A DNA stretch of 64,000 nt from Larix kaempferi (taxonomy: Eukaryota > Streptophyta > Pinopsida > Pinales > Pinaceae), in NCBI GenBank assembly GCA_027924585.1, contig BSBM01001439.1, positions 248,001-312,000 of the forward strand. The letters are read 5' to 3'. This document shows positions 10,274 through 22,262 of this stretch, piece by piece (within the stretch, counting starts at the first letter, position 1; each line of letters begins with the position of its first letter). A model generated the notes under the pieces. That model did not search any database and was not told the origin of the DNA. It saw only the letters and a list, made by a program, of their open reading frames with translations. A program made the position numbers and the translations under genes.

Positions 10274-10599
10274 AAAATGATTGGTGATTTAAAAAAAGTA
10301 TTCAAGTTTATAAGGAATTTATATATATTTTTGGATAATTTTGGCAATTTTTAGAGTAAAAGAAATTATCCCATGGAATTTGGGTGAATCGTATTTGAAA
10401 AAAAGGGAAATTGGAAAATATTTTCTTGGAAAAAATGGTTGAAAAATAGCCCATGGGCTAAATTTCGCCGCTAAAATTTTCCTTGCTTCTTTCTTTGGTC
10501 AAACTTCTCATTTTTCTTGGAAACCACAACAAGATCCTCTTAATAAAAAAAGTGTATGGGGAGAACTTGGAGGATAATGGAGCCACTAAGAATGAACTA
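10274..10599. other. No gene seen
   Basis: AT-rich junction between the truncated gypsy gag and the LINE relic. Confidence 0.4.
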
Positions 10600-13500
10600 T
10601 ACAATTATTACACTAAGAAACTAATAGTCCCAAAAGATTAACACAAGTAGTAGTTGCTTCCATAATCAATGATATTATTTTCTTCATGAGTGGTGAACAA
10701 AATGCCTCCCTTTTTAGAGGAATAACCTTTGAAGAAGTAGAGCAAGCGATCAAGGAGATGGTGATGGGGTAACTCCCTGGATTGGATGGTTTCACAATAT
10801 TCTTGTTCCAATATTGTTGGGAAATTGTGGATAAATATGCATTTGAAGTTGTTGAGGATTCTGAAGGTCAAGTGGGGTCCTTAAAGCTTTCAATGCAACT
10901 TTCTTGGCCCTTATCCTCAAAGAAGAATGTGCTAGCACACCAAACAAGCACAGAGCAATCTATGTCCATAATATAATTTACAAAACTATATCCAAGGTTG
11001 TTTCCAATTGTCTAAAACCCATTATGATGCAAATAACCTCTCCAAAGTAGGCCAGACCATTTATATTGTAATATATTGTAAGTTCAATTAAGGTTAAAAG
11101 TAATAAAACTTACAAAAATTTTATATGATTTTAAAACTAATCAACATTAATCAAATGAAGTTATTAATTAATGAAACTTCATTATAATAATTTCAAATAC
11201 ATAAAGGGTAGAAAGATATAGGGTGGAATCATTATTGCAAATGAGGCCATCCACTCTTTAAAAACTAATAATAATTTGGATATGGTGATCAATATTGACA
11301 TGTCTAAGGATTTTGACCAACTCAACTATGTGTTTATGGAAAGGATGTTGATAGATTTTGGATTATCATGCCAATATTGGACAAGCTAGATAAAAAATAT
11401 GGTATACTTAGTTTATTTTTTTTGTTCTTATTAATGGATCTCCCTTGATCCCTTTCAAACCCTCTAGCGAGCTTAGGCGAAGGGACCCTTTGCCTCTCCT
11501 TGTATTTATCTTAATTATATAAGGTTTATATTGAAGTCTAGGCAGGGATAAGTATCAAGGCATCATAATCTCTCAGAATTCAAAAACCCTCACACACCTC
11601 CAATTTGTAGATGACACAATGTTGTTAGGAGCCACAATTGCAAAGCAATGAAAGGAACTAAAAAAAATGATGGATACCTTTTTAACTTCATCAAGGGATT
11701 AGGTAAAAAGGAAAATTATATTTTTTTTCTTTAATACTCATAAAGTTATTCAATATTATATTATCAAAATTCCAGGCTTCCAATTAGGCATCCTTCCCTC
11801 TAAATACTTAATGTATGCCTTGATCGAGAATTCATTTAGAAATATCTCATGGGAATAGCTTCTTATCAAGATGGATAAAAATTTAAGTAGATGGACCTTT
11901 TGATTGCTACCATTGGCAGCAAGAGTTCTTCTAATTAAATCAATGGTGCATGGCATGCCTTTATATCTCTTCTTAGCATTGGAATCTCCTCCCATAATCA
12001 TGAATCCATCAATGGTATCTAAAGGACCTTTCTTGCAATTATCCAAATTGAAAAAAGAAATGGTTGTTGGCTTCTTGGGATACGGTCCATCTCCCTAAAC
12101 ATCTTGGAGGACTAGGAATTTAAGATCTTCAATATTGAGCAAAGCATTAGTACGAAAAATTTGATGTAATTGGATAAAAGTACAAAGTAAATTATGGGGT
12201 AAGATCTTGAGGAATAAATATGCATCAAACATTAAACAAAATAACATCATAATAATGAACTATACCATCCCAGAATTAATGACTTGGAATCATTCCTGGA
12301 AAGAAAAAACTATAGTACAACAATAGTGCTTATGGGATGTTCAAAATGAGAACTCAACACTATTATAGGATTATTCCTAGTAGAAAAATCCAAATTTGAA
12401 CATGAATATGTATCCTTTTGAATATGGGGATACATTCCCGGAAAACCATTGGGGATAACTCGATCAGTATTGGACAAACAAGGAAGAGGGACCAAGAACT
12501 AGCTTGAGAACATGGAAGAAAATAAGTCTCTGAATTGCAAGTATAAAGTTTGGAGAACACGAAGGTAATATGGAACATCCTAAGCGAACAAAAAATATGG
12601 TGCTAATAGAGGGAGGAAATCCTTAGATGGGGTTATGAGGGAGGAGGAACTTACTCATTCAAAGAGGCTTATGCTCTTAACCCATTCAATCGGGGATGGA
12701 ATCAACAAAACTTTGGAAATAAATATAATTGCAAGTATAAAGTTTGGAGAACACGAAGGTAATATGGAACATCCTAAAAGAACAAAAAATATGGTGCTAA
12801 GAGAGGGAGGACATCCTTAGATGGGGTTATGAGGGAGGAGGAACTTACTCATTCAAAGAGGCTTATGCTCTTAACCCATTCAATCGGGGATGGAATCAAC
12901 AAAACTTTGGAAATAAATATTGGAATCCTATGTTATAGTCAAAGATTCAAGTGTTCTTTGGTTGTTGGAAATATTAAAATTCCTTACCCAATACAAAAAA
13001 AGAAAGGGATTTGAAGGGACCTTGATTTGTGATATGTGTATGTGTATAGAGGAAAACATGGAGTATCTATTAAACAATTGTATCACCTCATTATCCTTAT
13101 AGGATAAAGTGACAAAACTCTTCCAGTAATAAGATATAAATAGACATGACATTAATGTTAACTTGGGAAACTAGCAACCTACTACATTTTGGAACCATGT
13201 TTGAACAAAACTTGGCAATAGTTCCCAATATATCTGCTATGGGTAGTCTAGAAAGAAAGAAAACATAGAATATTCTAGATATAGTCTAGTATGGAGATGG
13301 GAGAGATATGGTAAACATTCAAAAAACCTTCGAGAAACCATCAATGCATCATATTGGTAAGAGGAACTAATGATAGTGGAACCCAAAATAATCAGCAAAG
13401 CCCACCAAAATAATCTCATGGATAAGTCTCTAGTGGAATGGCTATCATTGGAAAGGCAATTTGGGACATTATCAATATTAAGAGAGGAGGAGTATTAATA

Positions 13501-13790
13501 CATTCTCAATATTATGTAGGATCTAGAGGCTATGGAACCAATAAATCAAAAAAAATACAAGCCCTAGAACAAGGAATTCAAATCATTGTATGTGTGAAAT
13601 TCCCCAGGATCAAATCACAAAGATGAACAAACCTCACTAATTTCACAAAGCTTTTGCAAAAAGAATTAGGAAGAAAAGCCGCAGAATTCACTCATGAAAT
13701 TGAAACTCAGATGAAAAATTGTTGTCACTCTATTATACAGCAAATAGATGGTCAACAAAAGATGTTACAATGGAGAGAATTTGATAGACT
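10600..13790 (+). pseudogene. LINE ORF2 relic: RT, zinc-binding region, RNase H
   Basis: Plus-strand fragments in order: RT finger/palm (FEEVEQAIKEM near 10727, LPGLDGF near 10775, NIIYKTISKVVSNCLKP near 10966), VINIDMSKDFDQLNY near 11285, the catalytic box QFVDDTMLLGA at about 11601 (FVDD at 11604-11615, intact), LPKHLGGLGI near 12090, the C-terminal Cys/His region CDMCMCIEENMEYLLNNC near 13030, and an RNase H-like stretch around 13560-13790 (KKIQALEQGIQII, then QKELGRKAAEF). Many stops, frameshifts and an AT-rich interruption of about 150 bp (11058-11205) disable it. Gene order matches plant L1-type LINEs carrying RNase H. The endonuclease half is missing. Confidence 0.8.
12533..12920. repeat. 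194-bp tandem duplication within the LINE relic
   Basis: Units 12533-12726 and 12727-12920 both start AATTGCAAGTATAAAG and differ at only about four positions, although the surrounding LINE is badly decayed. The duplication is therefore much younger than the insertion. Confidence 0.95.
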
Positions 13791-16603
13791 TTGGTAGGAT
13801 TCAAATTCACCTCAAGTGGCAGTCTTAATTTGCATTGGAACCATCATCTAATAAGATCTAGTGGCCACTAATGATGAATGGCTTGTCAACTGAGGTAGAC
13901 TGGCACATGACTGAGTAATTGGGGCTAGAAATTAGGGGAGGAGACTCCAAGGAGGTGCATAACTGACTTGTAGTGTTAAAAAGAGGCACTCCAACACTTA
14001 GTTGCTATGAGACTAGGTGTAACAATCAGTTAACAAGGCAATCAAGGGGACAAGGAGCCTTAATTCATGGAACTGACTGTGTAGAATCCTAAAATCATGC
14101 ATTAGGGTGCATTTACACTTTAGTGATGTGGATAAGGCACTCTAAGTGGATAAGGAGGATAATGATGACCAAAATGAAGCACTAGGGGGCCAAAAACAAG
14201 GACTATGTGCTAGGAGACTCACCTACAAATGCATGGATTACATGCATGCATGCAAAACCAAGATTGAGATGGTTAGAATGTTCCAACAATATGCTACATT
14301 TTTTGGAAATTGGTTGTGGAAGGAAACATTCTGATACTAATAAACACTCTCACCAAGATTAAAAAGGGGACCAATCTAGAGAATATAACCATGAACTAGT
14401 GCTTAATTATTGGCTTAGATATTATTGATTCCTTGATTGGAAAAATATCAGGGCTCATCCCTCCCATGTTTGATATGGAACAATTGGATTAATTAAAAAT
14501 ATTAATAATGAATGGGTGCTCTAGGAAGGGAAAGAAATAAACACAACTTGGGTGGACCTGGAAGATGGAAACTTGTGACAAGATTGACTAAACATCCTCA
14601 TGAAAGTCTATGATTCCACAAATGGGGTGTTAAGGGAAAGTACAGTGAAGGATACCACCTATCTATGGGACATGAGATAAAGTGGTGATGGGACTAGAAT
14701 CCATCATGTTAGATAAGAGGAAATATGGCTCGGGATGCATAAACATTCGTGATTTTCCTCCCTCCTGAAAGGTTGCTTGATTGGAGGGTACTTTGGCTGG
14801 CGCAAAAAATCATGGAAAGAAATATAACATGAATGATATCTATTACCATGATTATGGCCTAGGAATTTCATGAAATATATTTGAACACAAATAGGACCAA
14901 TAGAATGAATGTGTATTCACTAGGGCCAGTGGTCTACACTGACCTAGAGATGTTATTAATGTAAGGGAATCATTGTTTTGGGAGCTAGGATTTTTTTCAA
15001 AACCATGGATTACAAAAAATAAATGTTGGTTCACAAGGCCATAAACATGAGTAAAAGAAACAAGAAGGAAGGAGCTAAAGTATATTGGGAGATTGCAGAA
15101 GGGAAGGGGACAAAAGCATAAAAGAGAAGGGCACTCTTCTCTTGGAAAGAAGACAAGGATGGAAACAACCTCCTTCAAGACCCAAAATTAGAAAGAAATG
15201 ATATGAGAGGTTGAAGACATGTAGGACAAGGTTAGGATGAAAAAAGGAATAACTACAAATGCTTAATAGATGTAGAGACTGGGAACCTTATTCTAGATAT
15301 TGGATTCTACAAAAGTAGGGAATCTAAGTATACCAAAATTGTGGATTTATACCAACATATGAAGGAACTAATTGCATGTGGAATTGAGAGTAGAGGGATT
15401 CAGTAGGTTGTTTAGGATGATTCCTTGATTAATTATATTTGGGGATTTGAATTGGGAAATGGTGAAGTAATGGGGGAAGCAACAAAAACAAAAGGAGAGA
15501 CAACTAAAGAAACAATGACAAGATGCTAAAGAATTGGAGGTAGAATAATAAGGACAATATGGGGAGGTGAGAGGCCCTTCAAAAAATCCAATTGATGCGA
15601 ACTCAAATATTAAGGAGTGATTCCTAGATTTAGTGTGTTATAGTGCTTATGTTTTCCTCTAATTTGTTAAATATTGTGATTGTTACCTCTATGGGAACTT
15701 ACTTAAATTTATATTTTGATATCTTAGAATTTGGTTGATGCACTTCCTAAGACTTTTGTATAGAGTAGCAGGTATCCTTATATTAGGAAACAAAATACAT
15801 GTTCATAATTTTGGAAAATTGGGTTCCGAGATTTTTTCTAGGTCACCTAATTCCTAGTCAATTTGTACGTTTTATGTGTATATGAATAGATAATTAGCCA
15901 ACTCACCACGAAATAGTGGATGAAAAATCACTCCCTTATAATTCCATTCACATTCACACATTAGGGATCAATTATATCATATTTGTAATACCATTGATAT
16001 TCATAACTTGGTAACCCATGGAAAAACAAAGAGAGCTAGGAAAGTCTCTTTACAATCCGTTTTCAATTGTATAAACAAAATGTTAAACAAAATCAATTAA
16101 TCGTCATTTTTTTAAGGTTCGATAGAAACAAGTTTCTCTCAATGGATGGTCAATATCTTGATCATCATCATTTTGAAACAAAAAACAAATTAAAAATATA
16201 TATTTCAATTAAAATAACAAAATAAAAAATGAAGAATAAGGAATTAAAAAAAAAGTGAGATCGGAATTCATGGTAGTAGGAATAGGCCTACCTACTGAGA
16301 TGCAGTGCAACATACTTCATGCTAGATAACAATATTTTCCTAATCACAAATTTTCCACTATCATTAGTTCCTCGAGTACTAGAAGAGTAAAGGGAATCCA
16401 TGAAGGTTGTCTCCTTTTGATTTTGCAATGGGTGGTGAACCAATTGGCCTTTTTTAGTTTTAGTTTTCCTTTTTATTTTTTTTGCCTTCTTTAAAAAAAC
16501 AATAAGAAATGGGGGTGATAAATGTGGGGGGATCGTTATAGATCTCAAATAAATAAATTGTGATTAATTGGGGATAAGGTGAGGCCACCAATAATAAAGT
16601 AGA
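13791..16603. other. Unassigned, no gene supported
   Basis: No domain was recognised on either strand. The longest open frame (108 codons, minus, 14852-15178) is Phe/Leu/Ser-rich, as expected from the complement of an A/G-rich strand, and is not accepted as a gene. The 3' part of the LINE may extend some way in. Confidence 0.35.
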
Positions 16604-16617
16604 GGCTTTGACACCAA
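16604..16617 (-). other. Possible degenerate copia primer-binding site
   Basis: On the minus strand TTGGTGTCAAAGCC resembles the tRNA-iMet primer-binding site TGGTATCAGAGC with two changes. It is immediately preceded by TTACA, which would be an LTR end (plus strand TGTAAGGG from 16618). No paired LTR was found. Confidence 0.25.
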
Positions 16618-17695
16618 TGTAAGGGTTGATGATTTAGAAGAAGGGGATCAATCAGATCTTGATGATTGGGGATTCCTCAATAATAGTTTGTCATATTATC
16701 TTTCAGTACCACGAGATATTCATATAAGAAGGCTATTTATTAGAGCTAAAATATTGACAAAAAGTTTCGAATTCATTGATTATTATTGAATTCTAAGATT
16801 ACTGTACAATTCCTTCATAGATAAAAAAGAAAATGAAGCAGCTAATCTACAAATAGGAAGGGTGAGAACAAATGGGGGGAGCCTAGTTCAATGCAACCCA
16901 CCATGAAATATTTATTTAACGTCTCAATATTAAGGTTGAGGCATATGAATTTAGGTTGAATCCATGAATATAGGTAACAATTTTTAGTGAAATGTGGATA
17001 TGAGAATTAGATATTTTACACATTTTTTAAATTGAACCCCTGAAAACTCATATAAACCTTTTAAATTTTGATGTGTAGTAAAAAGACAATTTGTAGGGAA
17101 TTGTGTTTTGTTTATAACGATATTTTTTTTTAAAACATTATGTCATTTAATGTGCCAAATTTTTATTTAATTAAATGCTTTTCCTTGCAAATTTACGAGA
17201 AATTTAACAATGTTCAAATGAATGCATAATTTTTAAAAACAAAATATATGAGCATGATCTATATAGAACATAGTAGATCCCACTATGTTTTTTGGAAAAA
17301 TATATTTTTATTATTTTTTGTAGTCAACCAATTTATATTTGAATCATATTTGTGACGTTCACATCATATTTTTCCCTACTATTTACATAAATTGGAAATC
17401 CAAAAATACCCTTCTGAAGAGGAAACATCCATGAGGATCCCACATATATATATATATATATATTTTATTTTGGTTGTGTAGTTTTTATGCTACTAATTTT
17501 TCTTTGAGTTCGTTTAGAACTATGTAAAATATTTTAAGTGTGGAAAATAATTAAAAATATAATATGAAATCAAAAGTGTGAAAATGATATGCCATTGGAT
17601 AGGAGATTCATTGGAAAATCCATAGGCATTAACTCGAGCACCTAAGATGAAATAGATGAATGGGTTTCACCTCTTGGAAGTTGCAACTGCAAAAA
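16618..17695. other. AT-rich, no gene seen; AT microsatellite at 17443-17463
   Basis: If the preceding primer-binding site is real, the first part is the minus-strand 5' LTR of a dead copia element. Otherwise there are only AT tracts and an (AT)n run of about 20 bp. Confidence 0.35.
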
Positions 17696-19022
17696 TGTAA
17701 TGTCCCCGAACTCAAATTGAGGCCAAAGGCACAAGGAAACCAAAAAAATGGGGGTTGAGTGAAGTATTACACATTGGATTAAGGTTAGGCCAATTAGCCA
17801 TTCAACCAATAAATTCAAATATATAGCCTTTTAAAATAATTGCAAGACATGCAAGCATAACATTCCCCTATGGTGCATACTATTAAACATAATAATAATG
17901 TAATTCGTAACATGTACATGAGTAAGGAATGGTAATTAGAATCTATAGTACGATTATGAACATACAATTAACTCGGGTACTTGATAGTAAATATTGGATT
18001 ATAATGCTATTGAGAACATGATTAGTAAGTATTTATTTGTTGTGGTTATCTTTTGCTTGCATATTAATTATCTTTCATATGAGGATTACTTATCAGTTCT
18101 ATATGTGTGTGTTGATAGTATGGTTAAGTAGTAAGTAAGAATAGAATCAAAACACGTCGCAGGCTTCCATATACAACCACACACAAACCATAGCAAGGAC
18201 AGAGGCACATGCGACCAACTAAAGCCTCCAAAATCAGATCTCGGGGATGTCCCCTACAACCATCTTTCACTTGTATAATTTATATTGTAGGGATGCCTTC
18301 CCTCTAGCCATAAATCACTAATACAAATAATATCTACAATAATATAATCACATCTACAACAATAGAACATATCTACGTACATAGCTACTATCAATCAAAA
18401 GACAGGGTGCATTCCCTTCAACACCAGAAACACGATCGAGCCCAAAAGGTCATAACTTGGTCATACATAAATCTTTTTCAGTGAAAACAAAGGTGTTCCT
18501 TACTAGAAACGTCACTCTGGATGCAATGGAATAGGTCTCACAACCCAAAAATGAGTAGAAATATGCGAACCCGAACATATGGTTTCGCCCCTCTCAACAT
18601 TGTGAAAGCCACAATTGTAAACCCAAAGGAGAAGAGAAAGAATATATGGTAGAGAAGGCTCATAAAAATTCGGATTCATCGTGTACAAAGGCCATACATA
18701 TTGCATACAGATCATGACATATAAACCATGAACAAAAATATAGCATAAATAAGTCACCATGGCACATATACAGAATAAAATAACATGGATAGCACATGAG
18801 AGAATACTTATCTCAAATTTGGGCAATTGAATTCAACGGGACAATGTTCCTCCCAACCGTAGACACAGTCAAGCACACCTCACTTGAATAGGTCACCCTC
18901 GAGATGAGGCCATATATCCACAAGCAGAGCACACTCAGTCTAGCAACTCTTAGAAACTCCTTTTCTGAGAAACCACAATACTTCCCACTACCACTCACTC
19001 CCCATCCATCTCCACTACCTAT
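17696..19022 (+). other. Possible gypsy LTR start (TGTAATGTCCCC), interrupted by Copia-1
   Basis: TGTAATGTCCCCGAACTC at 17696 has the style of plant gypsy LTR starts; compare TGTAATACCCCC at 63595 in this window. The sequence runs without coding content to the Copia-1 insertion point and resumes at 26144. No CA end, second copy or TSD was found, so an old LTR is only a suggestion. Confidence 0.3.
19018..19022. repeat. Copia-1 target-site duplication, left copy (CCTAT)
   Basis: CCTAT directly precedes the TG of the left LTR and recurs at 26139-26143 directly after the CA of the right LTR. Five base pairs is the usual copia duplication length. Confidence 0.95.
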
Positions 19023-19659
19023 TGTTAAATTTTATGAATTTACTTCAATATGATCTAGGATCTTAACTGAGAGAACAACATGTACAGCATATCAATCATG
19101 GAGACAATAATGCAAGCACACAAGAGACACAAAGATTTACTTGGGGAAAACCATAAAGGTGAAAAACCCCAATAACTTCCTCAGAGATAGATAGAGCAAT
19201 GATACAACCAACCAAGAGATAGACATAACCTAGCAGCAGATCCTCCTCCTCCATAAGTGCGCCTCTCCTCCTTGAGAGCATGTGTGAGAAGTGAGTGAGT
19301 AAATAGAGTGCCTCCCGCACTCTATTTATACTTGACTTGACTTGCCTTTTTACCTAACTCATGTCGGCTCGAACTTAACCACATAACATAATGCTGAGTG
19401 GGCCGACCCCCAATAGGGTGGTCTAATAACCCTTTGACCCACATGGCCGACCCCCAATAGGGTGGTCTAATAACCCTTTGACCCACATGACTTATACAGG
19501 GCCGACCCAAAATAAGGTGGTCTAATAACCCATCAAGTATAAGTTACGACACTTACAATATAAATGACGACACTTCCTTATAGAGGAATAATACCATCTC
19601 TATAGGAATACAATATACATATATGTGAAATACATTCCGAAGTTACATATACATCAACA
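19023..19659 (-). repeat. Copia-1 3' LTR
   Basis: 637 bp, TG at 19023 and CA at 19658-19659 on the plus strand. It differs from 25502-26138 at four sites: two near the outer edge, C/T in the CATGTCGGC(T/C)(C/T)G region, and A/C in GCCGACCC. It contains an internal near-perfect duplication of the GGCCGACCCCCAATAGGGTG stretch. A 74-codon open frame is shared by both LTRs simply because they are copies. Confidence 0.97.
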
Positions 19660-19668
19660 CTCCCTCTT
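19660..19668 (-). other. Copia-1 polypurine tract
   Basis: On the minus strand AAGAGGGAG lies directly before the TG of the 3' LTR, where plus-strand DNA synthesis is primed. Confidence 0.85.
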
Positions 19669-19889
19669 AACTAGGAAGGTATTTCTCAGCACAGTTCTTC
19701 TAGCACAAGTCATCTTCTCTGGATAATCGTCATCGAGTCATCATCATCGTCACTGCTGCTGCTATCTCAATCAATCTCTGAATCTACTCGTCATAGGAAG
19801 TTCTACAGAGCCAGTCCTTTTTCATACTGGATGTAGGCCCACCACCTGCAGGTCTTCGTCATCACTGGCCATACTGTGGAATCCTCAGG

Positions 19890-20495
19890 ACTTATTACGT
19901 GCGTCACAAAACCTCGAAAGAGCATCCCAGGATGTTACGGGTACACAACTCCGACCTGTAGGATCTCCCAGGGCGCTATTACATGTGACCCCACCACAAA
20001 ACCTCGCAAGAGCATCTCAGGATGTTACGGGTACACAACTCCGACCTGAAATCTCCCAGGGCACAAATTACATGTGGTCCACCACAAAACCTCGCAAGAG
20101 CATCTCAGGATGTTACGGGTACACAACTCCGACCTGAAATCTCCCAGGGCAACGAATTACATGTGGTCATGGAAAAACCTCGCAAGAGCATCCCAGGACT
20201 GATTACGGGCACACAGCCCAACCTATCGGATCTCCCAGGGAAACGAATTACATGCCATAGGACAAAACCTCGCAAGAGCATCTGCCAGATATCCCAGGGT
20301 GCTATTATATGCCATAGGCAAAACCTCGAAAGACTATCTGCAGATCTCCCAGGGCAACGAATTACATGTCCTCCCAGAGCAAAACCTCGAAAGAGCATTT
20401 TCCAGATGTCCCAGGGCACCGAATTACATGCCATAGGCAAAACCTCGAAAGACCATCTGCAAATCTCCCAGGGCAACGAATTACATGCTCATCTG
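19890..20495. repeat. Copia-1 3' array 1: about 89-bp units, then 56-61-bp units
   Basis: AAACCTCG cores occur at 19908, 19998, 20087, 20175, 20265, 20321, 20382 and 20439. Spacing is 88-90 bp for the first four intervals, then 56-61 bp. Each unit carries AAGAGCATCTCAGGATG, TCTCCCAGGG and GAATTACATG motifs; the short units lack the GGTACACAACTCCGACC segment. Open frames of 169 codons (plus) and 123 codons (minus) are translations of this array and not genes. Confidence 0.95.
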
Positions 20496-20524
20496 CACAA
20501 CCTGATCCACGGCCATAGAGTATC

Positions 20525-21150
20525 AACCTGATACTCACCATACATCATCCTGATGTATCCATGATCATCCTGATCATCATCACTGCAACGTCCTGCTGCA
20601 TGTCATCTGGAGCAACATCCTGAAGCTCGTCATCTATGATCATCCTGATCATCACTGCAACATCCTGCTGCATGATCCACCTGATCATCAATGCATCTAC
20701 CTGATGCATACCAAGTATCATACATGATCCTCCTGATCATCAATGTATCCACCTGATACAAATACATGATACATATCATCATACATGATCCTCCTGATCA
20801 TCAATGCATCTACCTGATGCATACCAAGTATCATACATGATCCTCCTGATCATCAATGTATCCACCTGATACAAATACATGATACATATCATCATACATG
20901 ATCCTCCTGATCATCAATGCATCTACCTGATGCATACCAAGTATCTACCTGATACATATCATCATACATGATCCTCCTGATCATCAATGTATCCACCTGA
21001 TACAAATACAAATACATGATACATATCACCATACATGATCCACCTGATCATACAATGTATCCACCTGATACATATACAGATACATGGTCCAAGCATCCAA
21101 CATGATGCATACATACATACATAAAATGATCCAACTGATCATATCCAAGC
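20525..21150. repeat. Copia-1 3' array 2: CATGATCC/CCTGATCATC repeats with 113-bp higher-order unit
   Basis: CATGATCC cores lie at 20671, 20723, 20784, 20835, 20897, 20967 and 21034. Spacings alternate 52, 61, 51, 62 and then drift to 70 and 67. Two successive dimers of 113 bp are nearly identical. One half-unit carries ATGCATCTACCTGATGCAT, the other ATGTATCCACCTGATAC. The array is rich in short palindromes such as TGATCA and ATGCAT. Confidence 0.93.
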
Positions 21151-21257
21151 AGAAACCAGAACATCATCCTGATGCTCATCATCCAGCGCTTACATCCACA
21201 GCCATGTGAAGGATCCTCCTTCCAACATGCTTGGAATGGCTTCAGCAAATGTGTCCA

Positions 21258-22262
21258 TCACTTCTTCCTCGGAGTATCCTTGATCTGAAGCACACCAAGC
21301 CTCTCTCTGAAGTACTCGAACTTCACCCTGGCTAGTGGCTTCGTCAGCACATCTGCAATCTGCTCGTCCGTCGCAACATACAGGAGCTTCACAGCTCCTC
21401 TCTGCACCATATCCCTGATATAGTGATATTTGATCTCTATGTGTTTCGACCTGTCATGAAACACTGGGTTCTCGGACAGCTTCACACAACTCTGGTTATC
21501 ACAAAAGATACCAGTAGCCTCCAACGGGAGATCAAATAACTCAGACAGTAGCTTCCGTAGCCATACTGCCTCACAACTAGCTGAACAGGCTGCAACATAC
21601 TCTGCCTCAGCTATACTCAGTGCTACACAGGACTGCTTCCTGCTAAACCAAGAGATCACACCTGATCCCATACTGAAGCAGCACCTAGATGTGCTCTTCC
21701 TGTCTGCAGCACTGCCAGCCCAATCTGAATCAACATAACCTTCCAGGTTAAACTTTTGATTCGCCTCATACCTGAGCCCATAATCCACTGTACCCTTCAG
21801 GTACCTCAGAATCATGCTTTACAGTAACCAGGTGAACACTTCTCGGATCCGTCAGGAACTGGCTCAATGTGTTCACAGCAAAGCAAATGTCTGGTCTTGT
21901 GTTCGTCAGGTACATCAAGGACCCAATCATCTGACGATACATAGAGACATCAACTGACTCAGATGAAGCATCACATAGAAGCTTCAGATTCGATGCCATA
22001 GGTGTGGCCATGGCCTTGCAATCCATCATCCCGAACCTCTTCAGGATCTCTACTGCATATTTCCCTTGTCCAAGGAAGATTCCTTCTGCACTTTGCCACA
22101 CCTCCATGCCAAAAACAAATAGTGCATCATCCCCAAGTTCTTCATCTCGAACTCGGTAGTAAGCTTCCGCTGCGTGTCGGCAATCAATCTATCTTCACCA
22201 TACCAAGTTCTGGGAGCTTGCTTCAAGCCATACAAGGCTTTCTTCAATCTGCATACATATGA
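21258..22262 (-). pseudogene. Copia-1 pol remnant: end of RT plus RNase H
   Basis: Minus-strand order: [15 protein letters not shown] (22247-22200), which runs straight into GEDRLIADTQRKLTTEFEMK. In other copia proteins a segment of roughly 75 residues including the catalytic YVDD lies between these, so the RT active site is deleted. Frameshifts follow near 22107 and 21800. The RNase H part is open: YVDSDWAGSAADRKSTS, SIAEAEYVAACSA, IFCDNQSCVKLSE and KHIEIKYHYIRDMV are all recognisable, ending TPRKK at 21258. Upstream RT, integrase, protease and gag are absent. Confidence 0.93.

Noticed and set aside
14852-15178. 108-codon minus-strand frame, Phe/Leu/Ser-rich
   Set aside because: Composition expected from the complement of a purine-rich strand. 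No motif, no conserved context.
19096-19320. 74-codon minus-strand frame repeated identically at 25575-25799
   Set aside because: Identical only because both lie in the Copia-1 LTRs. No reason to think it is translated.
20022-20531. 169-codon plus-strand open frame (and a 123-codon minus-strand one)
   Set aside because: Translation of the 89/57-bp tandem array. Open because the units lack stops, with repetitive peptides and no family.
19890-21150. CRISPR-like spaced repeats
   Set aside because: Units are contiguous tandem repeats inside a copia element. Spacers are not unique and the genome is plant-like.
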